Assembly: GCF_000264495.1 (NCBI RefSeq)
Contig: NC_017954.1
Location: 558,001 to 622,000 of the forward strand
DNA from: Thermogladius calderae 1633
GTDB taxonomy: Archaea > Thermoproteota > Thermoprotei_A > Sulfolobales > Desulfurococcaceae
Reading direction: 5' to 3'
DNA length: 64,000 nt
In this document: positions 24,746 through 33,433 of the stretch, piece after piece
Position numbering within the stretch: position 1 is the stretch's first letter
Layout of the letters: every line of letters begins with the position of its first letter
Notes under the pieces: generated by a model
Told to the model about the DNA's origin: nothing
Database searches by the model: none
Seen by the model: the letters and a program-made list of their open reading frames with translations, nothing else
Program-made: the position numbers and the translations under genes

Positions 24746-26545
24746 ATGAGGAGCTTATTCAAGTACGACACATCCGAGAGAGCCGACCTTATAAAGACTG
24801 CGAGGGGCCTCCTCCCCGCCGACATCGTCGTCGTGAACGCGAACGTCGTGAGCGTGACTACTGGCGAGATACTCGAGAACAGGGCGGTGCTGGTGAAGGG
24901 GAGGAGGATCGCTGGCATAGTGAACTCCAACGGCGTTAGCAGGTACATCGGGCCTGACACGCTGGTGATCGACGGTAGAGGTGGATACGTGGCACCGGGG
25001 TTCATCGACCCCCATATACACATCGAGTCCAGCCTCCTCGACCCCTACGGCTTCTCCAAGGTAGCTCTAAGGCACGGGACAACGACGGTGGTAGCCGACC
25101 CTCACGAGATAGGCAACGTTCTAGGGGTTGAAGGCGTAAGGATATTTGCGGAGGCCTCTCTGAAGCTCCCCCTCAAGATCCTCATAGACATACCCAGTTG
25201 CGTACCAGCCACCTCGCCCAGTATGGGCCTGGAGACCACGGCCCACGTGATCACGGCACGCGACGTAGAGAAGCTCGCGGACCTCGAGAACGTGGTGGGG
25301 CTGGGCGAGGTAATGGACTTCGTGAGCGTCGTGAACTCCTCCGAGGAGGTTCTAGAGAAGGTCAAAGTGGCCTACGAGAAGGGGCTAGTGGTTAACGGCC
25401 ACGCCCCGCTACTACCCGAGGACATGCTGAACGCGTACATATCGGCGGGGATTTTCAGCGACCACGAGTCCACGGAGGGTCTGGAGGCCCTGGAGAAGGC
25501 TAGGAGGGGTATGCACGTGTTCATAAGGCAGGGCAGCGCCTGGAGGGACCTAGAGCCCCTACTACAGAGCCTCTCCAAGGTGGACTGCGAGGTCTGCTCT
25601 TTTACAAGCGACGACTTGAACGTGGTGGACCTATTCGAGAAGGGCCACATGGACAGAATCGTGAACGAGGCGATCGAGAACGGGATGGACCCGGTGAAGG
25701 CGATCAAGTACGCGACCTTGAGACCCGCCACCAGGCTACACTTACAGGAGCACATAGGCGTCGTGGCCCCCGCAAGGCTGGCAGACATATTCACTTTCAG
25801 CAGGCTGGAGTACGTCGCCCCAGAGACCGTCATCGCGAACGGCGAGGTCATCTACTACAAGGGGGAGTTGAAGAAGGAGTTCGTGAAGCCTGTTTACCCC
25901 GACTACGCGCTGAAGACGGTGAACTTAAAGCGGCTCCCGTCCCCCGAGGACTTGGTTCCGCGGGCTAGCGCTTCTAAGGGCACTGTAAAAGCCAACGTCA
26001 TAGAGGTCAAGCCCGGCTCGGCATTGACGAAGTGGGTAAGGGAGGACGTTGAGGTGGTCGACCACAGGCCGGTGCTGGGTGAAGACGAGCTGTACGTGAG
26101 CGTGATCGAGAGACATAAGGGTAGCGGGAGTATAGGGAGGGGCATTATAAAGGGTCTAGGCGTCAGGATCGGCGGCTTGGCCCAGACCATAGCTCACGAC
26201 ACACACAACGTCATCGTTGCCGGGCGGGACCCTGTCGACATGAGCCTGGCAGTCAGGAAGCTGGCGGAGATACAGGGTGGAATAGTAGCGGTCCACGAGG
26301 GGGAGGTACTCGGGCTCGTCGAGTTGAGGTTAGCGGGCTTGATGAGCGTGAAAGAGCCCGAGGAGGTGTACTCCGAGTACAAGAACTTCGTGAATAGGCT
26401 CAGGGAGAAGCTCGATGTAGAGTTCGAGAGCTTCTTCATGACGCTAGCACTGGTCGCGCTACCGGTCATCCCAGAGCTGAGGATAACAGACAAAGGACTT
26501 GTTGACGTCATGAACGCTAAGCTCGTACCCCTTTTCCTCGAATAG
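24746..26545 (+). CDS. ade: Adenine deaminase
   Basis: This enzyme converts adenine to hypoxanthine and ammonia. Conserved parts are PADIVVVNANVV, PGFIDPHIHIESS (metal HxH), HGTTTVVADPHEIGNVLG, GHAP, SDHESTE, FTSDD, and the C-terminal AdeC domain with AHDTHNV and GGIVAV. The 599 residues from ATG 24746 match the family. This start follows gaggag; the frame is open further upstream but overlaps the divergent gene. With the neighbouring MtaD-like enzyme it makes a purine deamination and salvage pair. Confidence 0.92.
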   Translation: MRSLFKYDTSERADLIKTARGLLPADIVVVNANVVSVTTGEILENRAVLVKGRRIAGIVNSNGVSRYIGPDTLVIDGRGGYVAPGFIDPHIHIESSLLDPYGFSKVALRHGTTTVVADPHEIGNVLGVEGVRIFAEASLKLPLKILIDIPSCVPATSPSMGLETTAHVITARDVEKLADLENVVGLGEVMDFVSVVNSSEEVLEKVKVAYEKGLVVNGHAPLLPEDMLNAYISAGIFSDHESTEGLEALEKARRGMHVFIRQGSAWRDLEPLLQSLSKVDCEVCSFTSDDLNVVDLFEKGHMDRIVNEAIENGMDPVKAIKYATLRPATRLHLQEHIGVVAPARLADIFTFSRLEYVAPETVIANGEVIYYKGELKKEFVKPVYPDYALKTVNLKRLPSPEDLVPRASASKGTVKANVIEVKPGSALTKWVREDVEVVDHRPVLGEDELYVSVIERHKGSGSIGRGIIKGLGVRIGGLAQTIAHDTHNVIVAGRDPVDMSLAVRKLAEIQGGIVAVHEGEVLGLVELRLAGLMSVKEPEEVYSEYKNFVNRLREKLDVEFESFFMTLALVALPVIPELRITDKGLVDVMNAKLVPLFLE

Positions 26546-26562
26546 ACTAGCTCGCAAACCCC

Positions 26563-27099
26563 TCACTCACTCAGCTTTTTCACTATCGCCTTCTCGCTTA
26601 AGATCCTTGAGACACCTGTCGGGTCTGACACTACTATCGTGACCGGCTTGAGGCCTCTAAGAACTCCTTCAAGGTATTCGATCTTCGAGGAACACGCGGG
26701 AGACGAGTTCTCGCACGCGTATTTCAGCACGTCTATTACCCTCATGATGACCCCTTCAACCGTTGTTATCTCGCCTTGGGAGAAGAGACCCGGTGAGACC
26801 TCGATGTCGACCTCGGGGATCTTGATCGTCGCCGCAGAGGACTTGATGAAAAGAGCCCGCTCGTCACCAGGCTTCTCTACCCTGTACAAGATTTGAACAG
26901 GCTCGCTCTCCTCGAGGCTCATTACATCGCTGTGCTTGTACCCGCAGTGGGGGCATTTAAAGGTCGACAACAGCACTTCGCCGAAGAAGGGTATCTTGTA
27001 TAAGAACTCCTCTACGACACCCTCCTTTCCGCAGAGCGGGCAGCGCGCCTTGTACTCGAGGACCTTGAGAGGCCTCGGTTGCTGCTCAACCTCGTTCAT
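26563..27099 (-). CDS. ZPR1-type zinc-finger protein
   Basis: The N-terminus has a four-cysteine finger, CPLCG and CPHCGYK, 33 residues apart, as in ZPR1. The following beta-rich part, with ILYRVEKPGDERALFIKSS and IEVSPGLFSQGEITTVEGV, is the ZPR1 fold. Eukaryotic ZPR1 binds eEF1A and acts as its folding chaperone; the archaeal single-copy domain may do the same for aEF1A. Its start overlaps the end of the upstream radical SAM gene by 14 bases, so the two are probably in one operon. Confidence 0.85.
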   Translation of the reverse strand: MNEVEQQPRPLKVLEYKARCPLCGKEGVVEEFLYKIPFFGEVLLSTFKCPHCGYKHSDVMSLEESEPVQILYRVEKPGDERALFIKSSAATIKIPEVDIEVSPGLFSQGEITTVEGVIMRVIDVLKYACENSSPACSSKIEYLEGVLRGLKPVTIVVSDPTGVSRILSEKAIVKKLSE

Positions 27100-28117
27100 A
27101 GGGGACCCTGGACGCTACGAGATGGGATCCATCACAGCTAGGGGCCCTTAAAAAGCCTACCCCCAGCCCCTCTCTGCAGACGGCCGCTGTCAGGCCCCTC
27201 GCCACAGAGAACTCTATGACAGGGGCGAGCATCCTTGCTCTGAGGGGTTTGCCGAGGTACCTGTAGCCTTGTATCAGCTCTCCCTCTTCGAAGTAGAGCC
27301 TCTTGTACAGCTTCTCTAGCTCTGGAAAGGCCTCTACGATCCTCCTGTAGCTGTCTGGTTTGAGCTTGTAGGTCGACGTAACCACGTGTTTAGCGCCGGC
27401 GTTGGCCACGGCATCGACCAGCTCCTTGATCGAGGCCGGGTCGTCGTTGAGACCGGGGAGTATAGGGTCGATCCTGACTCCGACAGGTATGCCCGCCTCA
27501 CTCAGCTTCTCGACGGCTCTCAACCTCCTCGATGGGCTGGGAGCGCCGGGCTCTAGCTTAGACGCTAGCGAGTTGTCTATGGTAGTTATGGTTATCATTA
27601 CCGCGCTAGGCGTCTCCCTTAGGATGTCGATGTCCCTCACTACGATGTCTCCCTTCGTAGTGATGAGCACCTTTAACTTCCTCTCTGACAAGACCTGTAG
27701 TGTCCTCCTCGTCAACCTCAGCCACTCCTCGAGAGGGGGGTACGGGTCGCTACTACTGCTGAGCTCGATTACCAGCCTGGGGTTCACGTAATTCAAGTCC
27801 TTTCTAAGCCTCTCGAGGAAACCCCTCTTTGGAGTGCTGGGCCTCCTCCCGATGTAGGAGGACGCGTAGCAGTAGAGACAAAAGTGGCTGCACCCCGTGT
27901 AGGGGTGTAGGCTGTACTTCAACGGGCACGTACACAGAGGGGACTTCCAGGGGTCAAACGGCCTCAGTACACTCAGCTTCCTGGTGTCACCGTAAGGTGC
28001 TGATTTACCTATATCCAATTCTGACCCCCTGTAAGGGGGTGTGCCCCGCTCGACCGCATCTCTCTCACAATCATCAACCGTGAGGTTTCTTCCAGAGGCG
28101 TGAGAGAGCGGGGCCAA
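27086..28117 (-). CDS. Radical SAM protein of the SplB (spore photoproduct lyase)-like group
   Basis: The cluster motif CSHFCLYC (CxxxCxxC) follows SLHPYTG; downstream are IELSSSSDPYPPLE, KVLITTKG, and RIDPILPGLND, the usual SplB-like elements. The archaeal members are often annotated as DNA-repair photolyase-like, but the substrate is unproven. The N-terminal 60 residues are variable. A second member of the family is encoded at 32.6 kb. It is divergent from the hexuloisomerase gene. Confidence 0.82.
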   Translation of the reverse strand: MAPLSHASGRNLTVDDCERDAVERGTPPYRGSELDIGKSAPYGDTRKLSVLRPFDPWKSPLCTCPLKYSLHPYTGCSHFCLYCYASSYIGRRPSTPKRGFLERLRKDLNYVNPRLVIELSSSSDPYPPLEEWLRLTRRTLQVLSERKLKVLITTKGDIVVRDIDILRETPSAVMITITTIDNSLASKLEPGAPSPSRRLRAVEKLSEAGIPVGVRIDPILPGLNDDPASIKELVDAVANAGAKHVVTSTYKLKPDSYRRIVEAFPELEKLYKRLYFEEGELIQGYRYLGKPLRARMLAPVIEFSVARGLTAAVCREGLGVGFLRAPSCDGSHLVASRVPYERG

Positions 28118-28191
28118 TAAGAGTTATTGGAAGAGGACACTTTTAATCTCGTCAGCTGGCAGGCGTTTTTACATACAGCCTGCTTGAGGCG

Positions 28192-28206
28192 ATTACGTTT
28201 AAATAC
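28192..28206 (+). promoter_or_regulatory. TATA box of the hexuloisomerase gene
   Basis: The sequence cgtttaaatacgc fits box A. It lies about 35 bases before the ATG at 28237, so transcription would start near 28226 with a very short leader. Confidence 0.6.
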
Positions 28207-28236
28207 GCACTTCAAAATATCTGACTCAGGGCTCTC

Positions 28237-28842
28237 ATGGTTACTGGTCTAACTCGGCGCGCGATGTTGGAGATAATAGACTACGTTACCAAGTCTATAG
28301 AGGTCATAAGCGACCAAGACAAGGACAGGCTGATAGAGACCCTCGTCGACGCCTATAAGAGGGGTGGTAAAGTCTTTGTCACGGGCGCCGGCAGGAGCGG
28401 GCTTGTGATCAAAGCTTTCGCCCTTAGGTTGATGCACCTGGGTTTCCAGGTCTACGTAATGGGGGAGACGATCGTCCCGAGCATGAAGAAGGGCGACGTC
28501 CTGATAGCTCTGTCGGGTTCGGGCAGGACCAAGTCCGTGGTGTCTGTAGCGGAGGCGGCTAAGTCTGTTGGGGCGGTGATCGTGAGCATCACCACGTACT
28601 TGGACTCCCCGCTCGCAAGGCTCGGCGACGTCGTGGTGCTGATACCCGGTAGAACGAAGTTGGCGAGAGAGGACGACTACTACGTCAGGCAGGTCATGGG
28701 TCTGCACGAGCCGCTGACGCCTCTGGGTACGCTGTTCGAAGACACCGTAATGATCTTCCTGGACGGCGTCATAGTAGAGTTGATGGAGAAGCTCGGCGTT
28801 TCGGAGGACGATCTAAAGGAGAGACACGCTAATGTGGAGTAG
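28237..28842 (+). CDS. hxlB: 6-phospho-3-hexuloisomerase (SIS domain)
   Basis: A single SIS sugar-isomerase domain: FVTGAGRSGLVIKAFALRLMHLG, then VLIALSGSGRTKSVVSVAEAAK, and a C-terminal FEDTVMIFLDGVIVELM. This enzyme interconverts fructose 6-phosphate and hexulose 6-phosphate; in archaea, with HxlA, it makes ribulose 5-phosphate in place of the oxidative pentose phosphate route. The 201 residues match the family. No hxlA is adjacent. Confidence 0.9.
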   Translation: MVTGLTRRAMLEIIDYVTKSIEVISDQDKDRLIETLVDAYKRGGKVFVTGAGRSGLVIKAFALRLMHLGFQVYVMGETIVPSMKKGDVLIALSGSGRTKSVVSVAEAAKSVGAVIVSITTYLDSPLARLGDVVVLIPGRTKLAREDDYYVRQVMGLHEPLTPLGTLFEDTVMIFLDGVIVELMEKLGVSEDDLKERHANVE

Positions 28843-28843
28843 C

Positions 28844-29428
28844 TCAGTCAAAGCCGCGCGCCCTCAAAGAGGACTCGAGGGTGCCCAGCCTTCTAGCTAG
28901 TACTTTTGTCGCGTCGAACAACCCCACCAGCTGCCCGCGGAGACTCCACCTCAACTCTATACCCCGGCTCCTCTTAGAGTCCAGCACCTCGTCTAGCTCC
29001 CAGACCACGTTTTTCATGAGCCTTATCGCGAGGCCGAGACCGACGCGGTCCATGGCGCTGACGAGTAGCCTTGGGCTGGTTGTAGCCACTACAAGCATCA
29101 GCGAGAGAAACGTGTTGTAGCCGAACAAGTAGTTGTGTAGTATTGCGGGCGCGTACCCGTGGACAGAGTAGCTGAGCCCCAACATAACACCCCCGGCCGG
29201 GAGGAAAACGGCTAGCGAGTACGCCAGCAAGTCGAGGCAACCGCTGGCCACAAGTAGCGCGGCGGACAAAAGGAGATTCAAGACGTCTGCTACAACGTTG
29301 TTGAAGTACCCTACCCCCAGAGCGGCTATGAAGTAAGCGGTTTTCAGGTAAAGCCAGGCCCTCCCAGAGCCCCCGCCCACTTCATCGGACTCAGCCCAGT
29401 GCCTTAGTAGCGACTTGGCTACCGACAT
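28844..29428 (-). CDS. ecfT: ECF transporter T component
   Basis: The 194-residue product has four to five membrane helices and a C-terminal cytoplasmic helical part (about 140-194) rich in Arg and Leu, in which SRGIELRWS may take the role of the coupling helices. It follows the ATP-binding gene with an overlap of about 10 bases. T components link substrate-binding S units to the ATPases. The identification rests largely on context, since these proteins diverge strongly. Confidence 0.72.
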   Translation of the reverse strand: MSVAKSLLRHWAESDEVGGGSGRAWLYLKTAYFIAALGVGYFNNVVADVLNLLLSAALLVASGCLDLLAYSLAVFLPAGGVMLGLSYSVHGYAPAILHNYLFGYNTFLSLMLVVATTSPRLLVSAMDRVGLGLAIRLMKNVVWELDEVLDSKRSRGIELRWSLRGQLVGLFDATKVLARRLGTLESSLRARGFD

Positions 29429-30132
29429 ATCATCCTCCTCGAGAGAACGCCGTACCTCTCCAACACCGAGTCGTCGACTTCACCGCCCTTGAACACTTCC
29501 AGCGACCTCCTGTCCTTGTCTATGATGAGGACGCTGTCGCTCTCGACGACCTCCAAGTAGAACGGGTTGTGGAGTGCCACGACAATGTTCTTCCCCCTCT
29601 GCTTGCCCTCCCTCACGATCTCGGATACGCGCCGGACACCGTCTAAGTCGAGGTTGTCGAAGGGCTCGTCCAGTAGCCAGACTGGTTGGTCTGCAACGAG
29701 CACACTCGCCAGGCTCACTCTCTTGGCTTCACCCCCACTTAGAGAGAACGGGTCCCTGTCCCACAGCTGCTGGGGTACGAGCCTGTCCGCGACTTCCATG
29801 TTCCCCTGCGCTCTCAACTGCCGCAGTATGAGGTTTACCTCGTCCCTAACAGTCGGTTCGACGAACCCATAGTACGGGTCCTGCCACGTTATCCCGACAA
29901 CGGCCGCAACCTTGCGCCTCCTCTCCTTGTAGGGCTCAATACCGTCGACCAGCACCCTCCCGTAGAGGGGGCTGATAAGACCCGCGACCGTCTTCAGGAG
30001 CGCGCTCTTGCCCGACCCGTTCGGGCCGAGCAAGATGTGTAGACCAGGCTTAAGAACGAGGTCGACGTCGACGATTAGGGGTTTAGTCCTCAAGTACCCG
30101 ATCGTCGCCTTCTCGAATACTATGTCCGTCAT
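29419..30132 (-). CDS. ecfA: ECF transporter ATP-binding subunit
   Basis: ABC ATPase motifs: Walker A LLGPNGSGKSALLK (about 35-48), Q-loop region TWQDPYYGFVEPTVRDEV (the ECF-type Q-helix extension), signature LSGGEAKR, Walker B VWLLDEPFDNLD, and H-loop VALHNP. The ATG at 30132 overlaps the stop of the QueT gene (ATGA) and gives 237 residues; the upstream extension lies inside queT. With only one ATPase gene, the complex may use a homodimer. Confidence 0.9.
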   Translation of the reverse strand: MTDIVFEKATIGYLRTKPLIVDVDLVLKPGLHILLGPNGSGKSALLKTVAGLISPLYGRVLVDGIEPYKERRRKVAAVVGITWQDPYYGFVEPTVRDEVNLILRQLRAQGNMEVADRLVPQQLWDRDPFSLSGGEAKRVSLASVLVADQPVWLLDEPFDNLDLDGVRRVSEIVREGKQRGKNIVVALHNPFYLEVVESDSVLIIDKDRRSLEVFKGGEVDDSVLERYGVLSRRMICR

Positions 30133-30629
30133 AGCCCAATCCTTTGCGCAAACTTCACAAGTAGTCCTCCGAATACCTCGAGAATTACGAGCTCGCTTGC
30201 CAGCACTGACAGGAATGTCCATGTGGGCAGGCCGAAAATCGCCACTAGCTCGAGGTAGCCGACCGCGAACGCTATCCACGCAGCGCTAAGTAGACCCCCG
30301 AGGATGAAGGGTACGGCTCCTCTGCCCGCGACTCTCTTTACGGTGTAGAATACCAGGGATGCCCCTAGGTTGGTGGCGGGGCCGAATAGCCAGTCCCACA
30401 ACCCGAAGGGGCTTGGTATATTGCCTAAGAAGCCGCCTATTGTCAGGCCCGCCACGGACTCGAACCCCATTGATGTTAGATACGGCAGTACGAGCATAGC
30501 GTCGGCCACCCTGAACTGTAGAGGTCCGAACGACCAGTAGCCGAGTACCACCGTTAAGGCTGTGTAGACGCCTGCTATTGCCATGGCCTTTGCGACCTTC
30601 ACGCTTTTCACTAAGTACTCCCTCTCCAC
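30129..30629 (-). CDS. queT: QueT-family substrate-binding membrane protein (ECF S component)
   Basis: The 166-residue product has five to six helices. Characteristic parts are AIAGVYTALTVVLGYWSFGPLQFRVADAM and SPFGLWDWLFGPATNLGAS. This is the QueT family, predicted to take up queuosine/deazapurine precursors. In archaea these would feed archaeosine or queuosine in tRNA. It is the first gene of the queT-ecfA-ecfT operon. Confidence 0.85.
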   Translation of the reverse strand: MEREYLVKSVKVAKAMAIAGVYTALTVVLGYWSFGPLQFRVADAMLVLPYLTSMGFESVAGLTIGGFLGNIPSPFGLWDWLFGPATNLGASLVFYTVKRVAGRGAVPFILGGLLSAAWIAFAVGYLELVAIFGLPTWTFLSVLASELVILEVFGGLLVKFAQRIGL

Positions 30630-30689
30630 AACGGCTCATATGCAGGCTGGTTTTTAAACGTCATTTGACCCCGCTTTGCCGCACCCCCT

Positions 30690-31634
30690 CTAAACACTGT
30701 ACGTGAACACGGGCCCGACGCCGTTCTTCAACAGGAACAAGGCTATTGTCGAGGTCAGTAGGTCGGCGAGACTCCCCGGGTTAATCATCCTACTCTTGAG
30801 AGACCTGTCGAGCTCGGACACCCTCTCCTCGAAAGACGGGTCAAATAGACGCTCTTTCACCTTCTCGGCCTCTCTCTTCACTTCCATTGCTACTGTGTAG
30901 CCGTGCTTCCGTGAGACGAGGGTGTCGATTTCCGTGGACAAGAGCTCGATAAAGGTCGCTACGACGGCCTTATTCCAGTCCCTGAAGGCTGTTACATACT
31001 TCTCGAGCACGCCTAGGAGCGCCCTGCTTCTCTTTAGACCGGAGACCACTTCGTCTGACACGACGTCTACCCTCGACGCGTACTGGAGGACGTCGACAAG
31101 CCTGTGCCCCCTGGCCCGAAGCTTGTCTGCGAAGCCGGGGTCCCACACGTCAACAAACCCGCCGTCTACATCACCCCTCCTGATATAGCTGGGTTTAACT
31201 AGCCGGACAGCCCTATAGAACCATACAGAGTCCTCGACCGTCGTCTCCTCTACTACGGCCTTGTAGTTCCCGATAAAACACTCGTAAGACGGGGTGCCCG
31301 TCCCCACGCACCTCCCTATAGAAATTGCTAGAGGTGAGAGCAGCAAGATCTGCCCGAGAGACGTGTTGAAACCGCTATACACCACAGTGGCCCTAGCGGC
31401 CCTGTACACCACCTTACCAAGGCTCACCCTCTTTGCGATCGCGTCGCGCATGGTTCTCTCGAAGACGTCTTTCAACGCGATAGAGTTCAAGAGGAAGGCT
31501 AGGTAGGGCTTGTCCCTGTACTCGGACAGCCTGTGCGTGTTGCCAGGTTTAGGGTAGGCCGAGACCTCTAGGGCGATAGAAAACGCTAGGAGCGTCGAGT
31601 AGCGTTCTACAAGGTTCCTGGTAGCCTGCGTCAA
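30690..31634 (-). CDS. CitG/MdcB-like (triphosphoribosyl-dephospho-CoA synthase family) protein
   Basis: The N-terminal ALEVSAYPKPGNTHR and the later SLGQILLLSPLA, followed by a helical C-terminus, are typical of this family. In bacteria it makes the prosthetic group of citrate or malonate lyase. Archaea with such proteins mostly lack those lyases, so the true reaction is probably a related adenylyl or phosphoribosyl transfer. The ATG overlaps the stop of the upstream molybdenum protein (ATGA), so the genes are likely co-translated. Confidence 0.75.
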   Translation of the reverse strand: MTQATRNLVERYSTLLAFSIALEVSAYPKPGNTHRLSEYRDKPYLAFLLNSIALKDVFERTMRDAIAKRVSLGKVVYRAARATVVYSGFNTSLGQILLLSPLAISIGRCVGTGTPSYECFIGNYKAVVEETTVEDSVWFYRAVRLVKPSYIRRGDVDGGFVDVWDPGFADKLRARGHRLVDVLQYASRVDVVSDEVVSGLKRSRALLGVLEKYVTAFRDWNKAVVATFIELLSTEIDTLVSRKHGYTVAMEVKREAEKVKERLFDPSFEERVSELDRSLKSRMINPGSLADLLTSTIALFLLKNGVGPVFTYSV

Positions 31635-32536
31635 AACCTCTTAAACCTCTCCGAGTTTTCAACTCTGCCTCTCGGGTGGTAACCCATGACCTCCCAGTAG
31701 CCGTCCCTGTACTCGCTGGTGAACTCCAGCCTCTTCACCCACTTAACGCTCTTCCAGCCGTAGAGGCCGGGGAAGAAGAGCCTGACGGGACCCCCGTGCT
31801 CGGGCGGGAGGGGCTTGTCGCCCATGTAGAGTACTAGGACCCCCTTCGAGAACTCGTTGACCGGGACTATAGCGGAGTAGCTGTCGTATCCCGTTATGTA
31901 CACCCACCTAGCCTCCTTCAAGGGTTTTGCCAACTCGGTGACGAGCCTAGTCTCGACACCCCTTAACCGGACCGACCTAACGCTCCAGCCTGTGACGCAG
32001 TGGAAGTCCGTCGTGATCGACGCCATAGGCATCTTAACTAGGTCGTTGTAGTGGAGTATAGGACTGTTTTCGACTAGGCCGGCTACCTCAAGGTACCACT
32101 CGCTGGGCTGTACTCTGGGGACGCCCCTTACAGCATATATCACGGGGTACGGTATGTAGACCTGCTGGTCTGCTACCTGGGTGGTCTCGTTCATGTCTTT
32201 GTCTGGGTTGTACCTGCCGATCGTCAGCCCGCTCTCCAACGCCCTGGATACGCTCTCCAGCTCCCTTGGTACAACAAATAATACTCGTGCCACAACGTTG
32301 TCGACGGCGACGACCCTTATGCCGACGTACTCGCGGGCTGATGCAACGGGCTTAAAGTGTAGCCTGAAGAGGACTGTCCTGGAGCCGATCGCCTCGTTAC
32401 TCGAGAACTCAAGGACCCCCTCTAGGCCGGCCCCCTTTAGTACACCCTCCACGAAGGACTTGACGTCTTCCACGTCGTTGAAGACGACGTTAACCGGACA
32501 ATCGTACACCGCTAGAATTCCGGGCCACTCTTCCAT
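31631..32536 (-). CDS. Molybdopterin-dependent oxidoreductase (sulfite oxidase/YedY fold)
   Basis: The C-terminal 190 residues carry the fold: WYLEVAGLVENS, DFHCVTGWSVRSVRLRGV with the molybdenum-ligand cysteine, YDSYSAIVPVNEF, LPPEHGGPVRLFFPGLYGWKSVKWV. The N-terminal 100 residues form an extra domain unlike a twin-arginine signal, so the protein is probably cytoplasmic. I start at ATG 32536 (MEEWPG); a start at 32560 is possible. The substrate is unknown. Confidence 0.82.
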   Translation of the reverse strand: MEEWPGILAVYDCPVNVVFNDVEDVKSFVEGVLKGAGLEGVLEFSSNEAIGSRTVLFRLHFKPVASAREYVGIRVVAVDNVVARVLFVVPRELESVSRALESGLTIGRYNPDKDMNETTQVADQQVYIPYPVIYAVRGVPRVQPSEWYLEVAGLVENSPILHYNDLVKMPMASITTDFHCVTGWSVRSVRLRGVETRLVTELAKPLKEARWVYITGYDSYSAIVPVNEFSKGVLVLYMGDKPLPPEHGGPVRLFFPGLYGWKSVKWVKRLEFTSEYRDGYWEVMGYHPRGRVENSERFKRF

Positions 32537-32600
32537 ACCTGCGGTCTTGTAGCACAGCAACCTCGGGCACCAAGAGGACCGAATGAGAGACAGGTGATAA

Positions 32601-33383
32601 TTAGCTTTGCGCCGGCTTAATGAACGACCTGATCGAGAGGGAAGGGTTGTTTCTCGCGAAGCCAGGTAAACATTTAACGTTGTGTTCTTTACACTTAGAC
32701 TCTATGTAGTTGAACAGGCTTCTCCAGTCGTAAGAGGTAGCCCTCTTAGCGTAAGGGGCTAAAACGTGCCCTCCCGACATGAACGGCTTGACGTGCAGGC
32801 TGTCGTAGTAGAAGTCTGAGCGCGTCGACTCGGCTAGCCTGAGTAGAGCCTCTACGTCGTCCCCGCCGTCGTTCAGACCTGGTATTATCGGTCCGTAGAA
32901 CAGCCACGTCTTGACCCCCCTCTCTGAGAGACGTTTCAGGGCACTGGCTCTCTCGCTCGGTGGCGGCGCCCTCGGCTCGATAAAAGAGGCGACCTTGTTG
33001 TCGAGGGTCGTAATAGTGAAGCCCACGTCCACCCTGTCTTTGTACGCCGCGAGTATGTCTACGTCCCTGGTCACGAGCGGGTTCTTTGTCTGAATACTCA
33101 CTTTGAACCCTAGTGGTAGGAGGACCTCTAGCGACCTACGCGATAACTGGTAGGTGGCCTCCACGGGCTGGTAGGCGTCTGTTATAGTGCCTAGCCCTAC
33201 AACCCCTCTAGGCTTGCTGGGGGCCTCCTTCTTCAGCACTTCGACTATGTTTACCTTGACGGCTACGACCTCACCCCAGTTCTCTGAGACTTCGCGTATC
33301 CTAGTGTAGAGCCTAGCATAGCAGTACGTGCAGGCGTGGTAGCAGCCGAGGTAAGGGTTTAGAGCGTAGTCTAAGTCCGGCAA
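32601..33383 (-). CDS. Radical SAM protein of the SplB-like group (second copy)
   Basis: CYHACTYC (CxxxCxxC) follows DYALNPYLG near the N-terminus. GLGTITDAYQPVEA, FKVSIQTKNPL, VGFTITTLD and FYGPIIPGLND follow the same pattern as the protein at 27.1-28.1 kb, which it resembles in the whole core. It is shorter (260 residues). The gene precedes the Mo protein on the same strand with a 41-base gap and follows the nre gene, so a repair context is plausible but unproven. Confidence 0.82.
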   Translation of the reverse strand: MPDLDYALNPYLGCYHACTYCYARLYTRIREVSENWGEVVAVKVNIVEVLKKEAPSKPRGVVGLGTITDAYQPVEATYQLSRRSLEVLLPLGFKVSIQTKNPLVTRDVDILAAYKDRVDVGFTITTLDNKVASFIEPRAPPPSERASALKRLSERGVKTWLFYGPIIPGLNDGGDDVEALLRLAESTRSDFYYDSLHVKPFMSGGHVLAPYAKRATSYDWRSLFNYIESKCKEHNVKCLPGFARNNPSLSIRSFIKPAQS

Positions 33384-33433
33384 CCCGCTCTTAGAGAGCG
33401 CTCTCGTAACCCTGACTTCTAGGATCTTGATAG

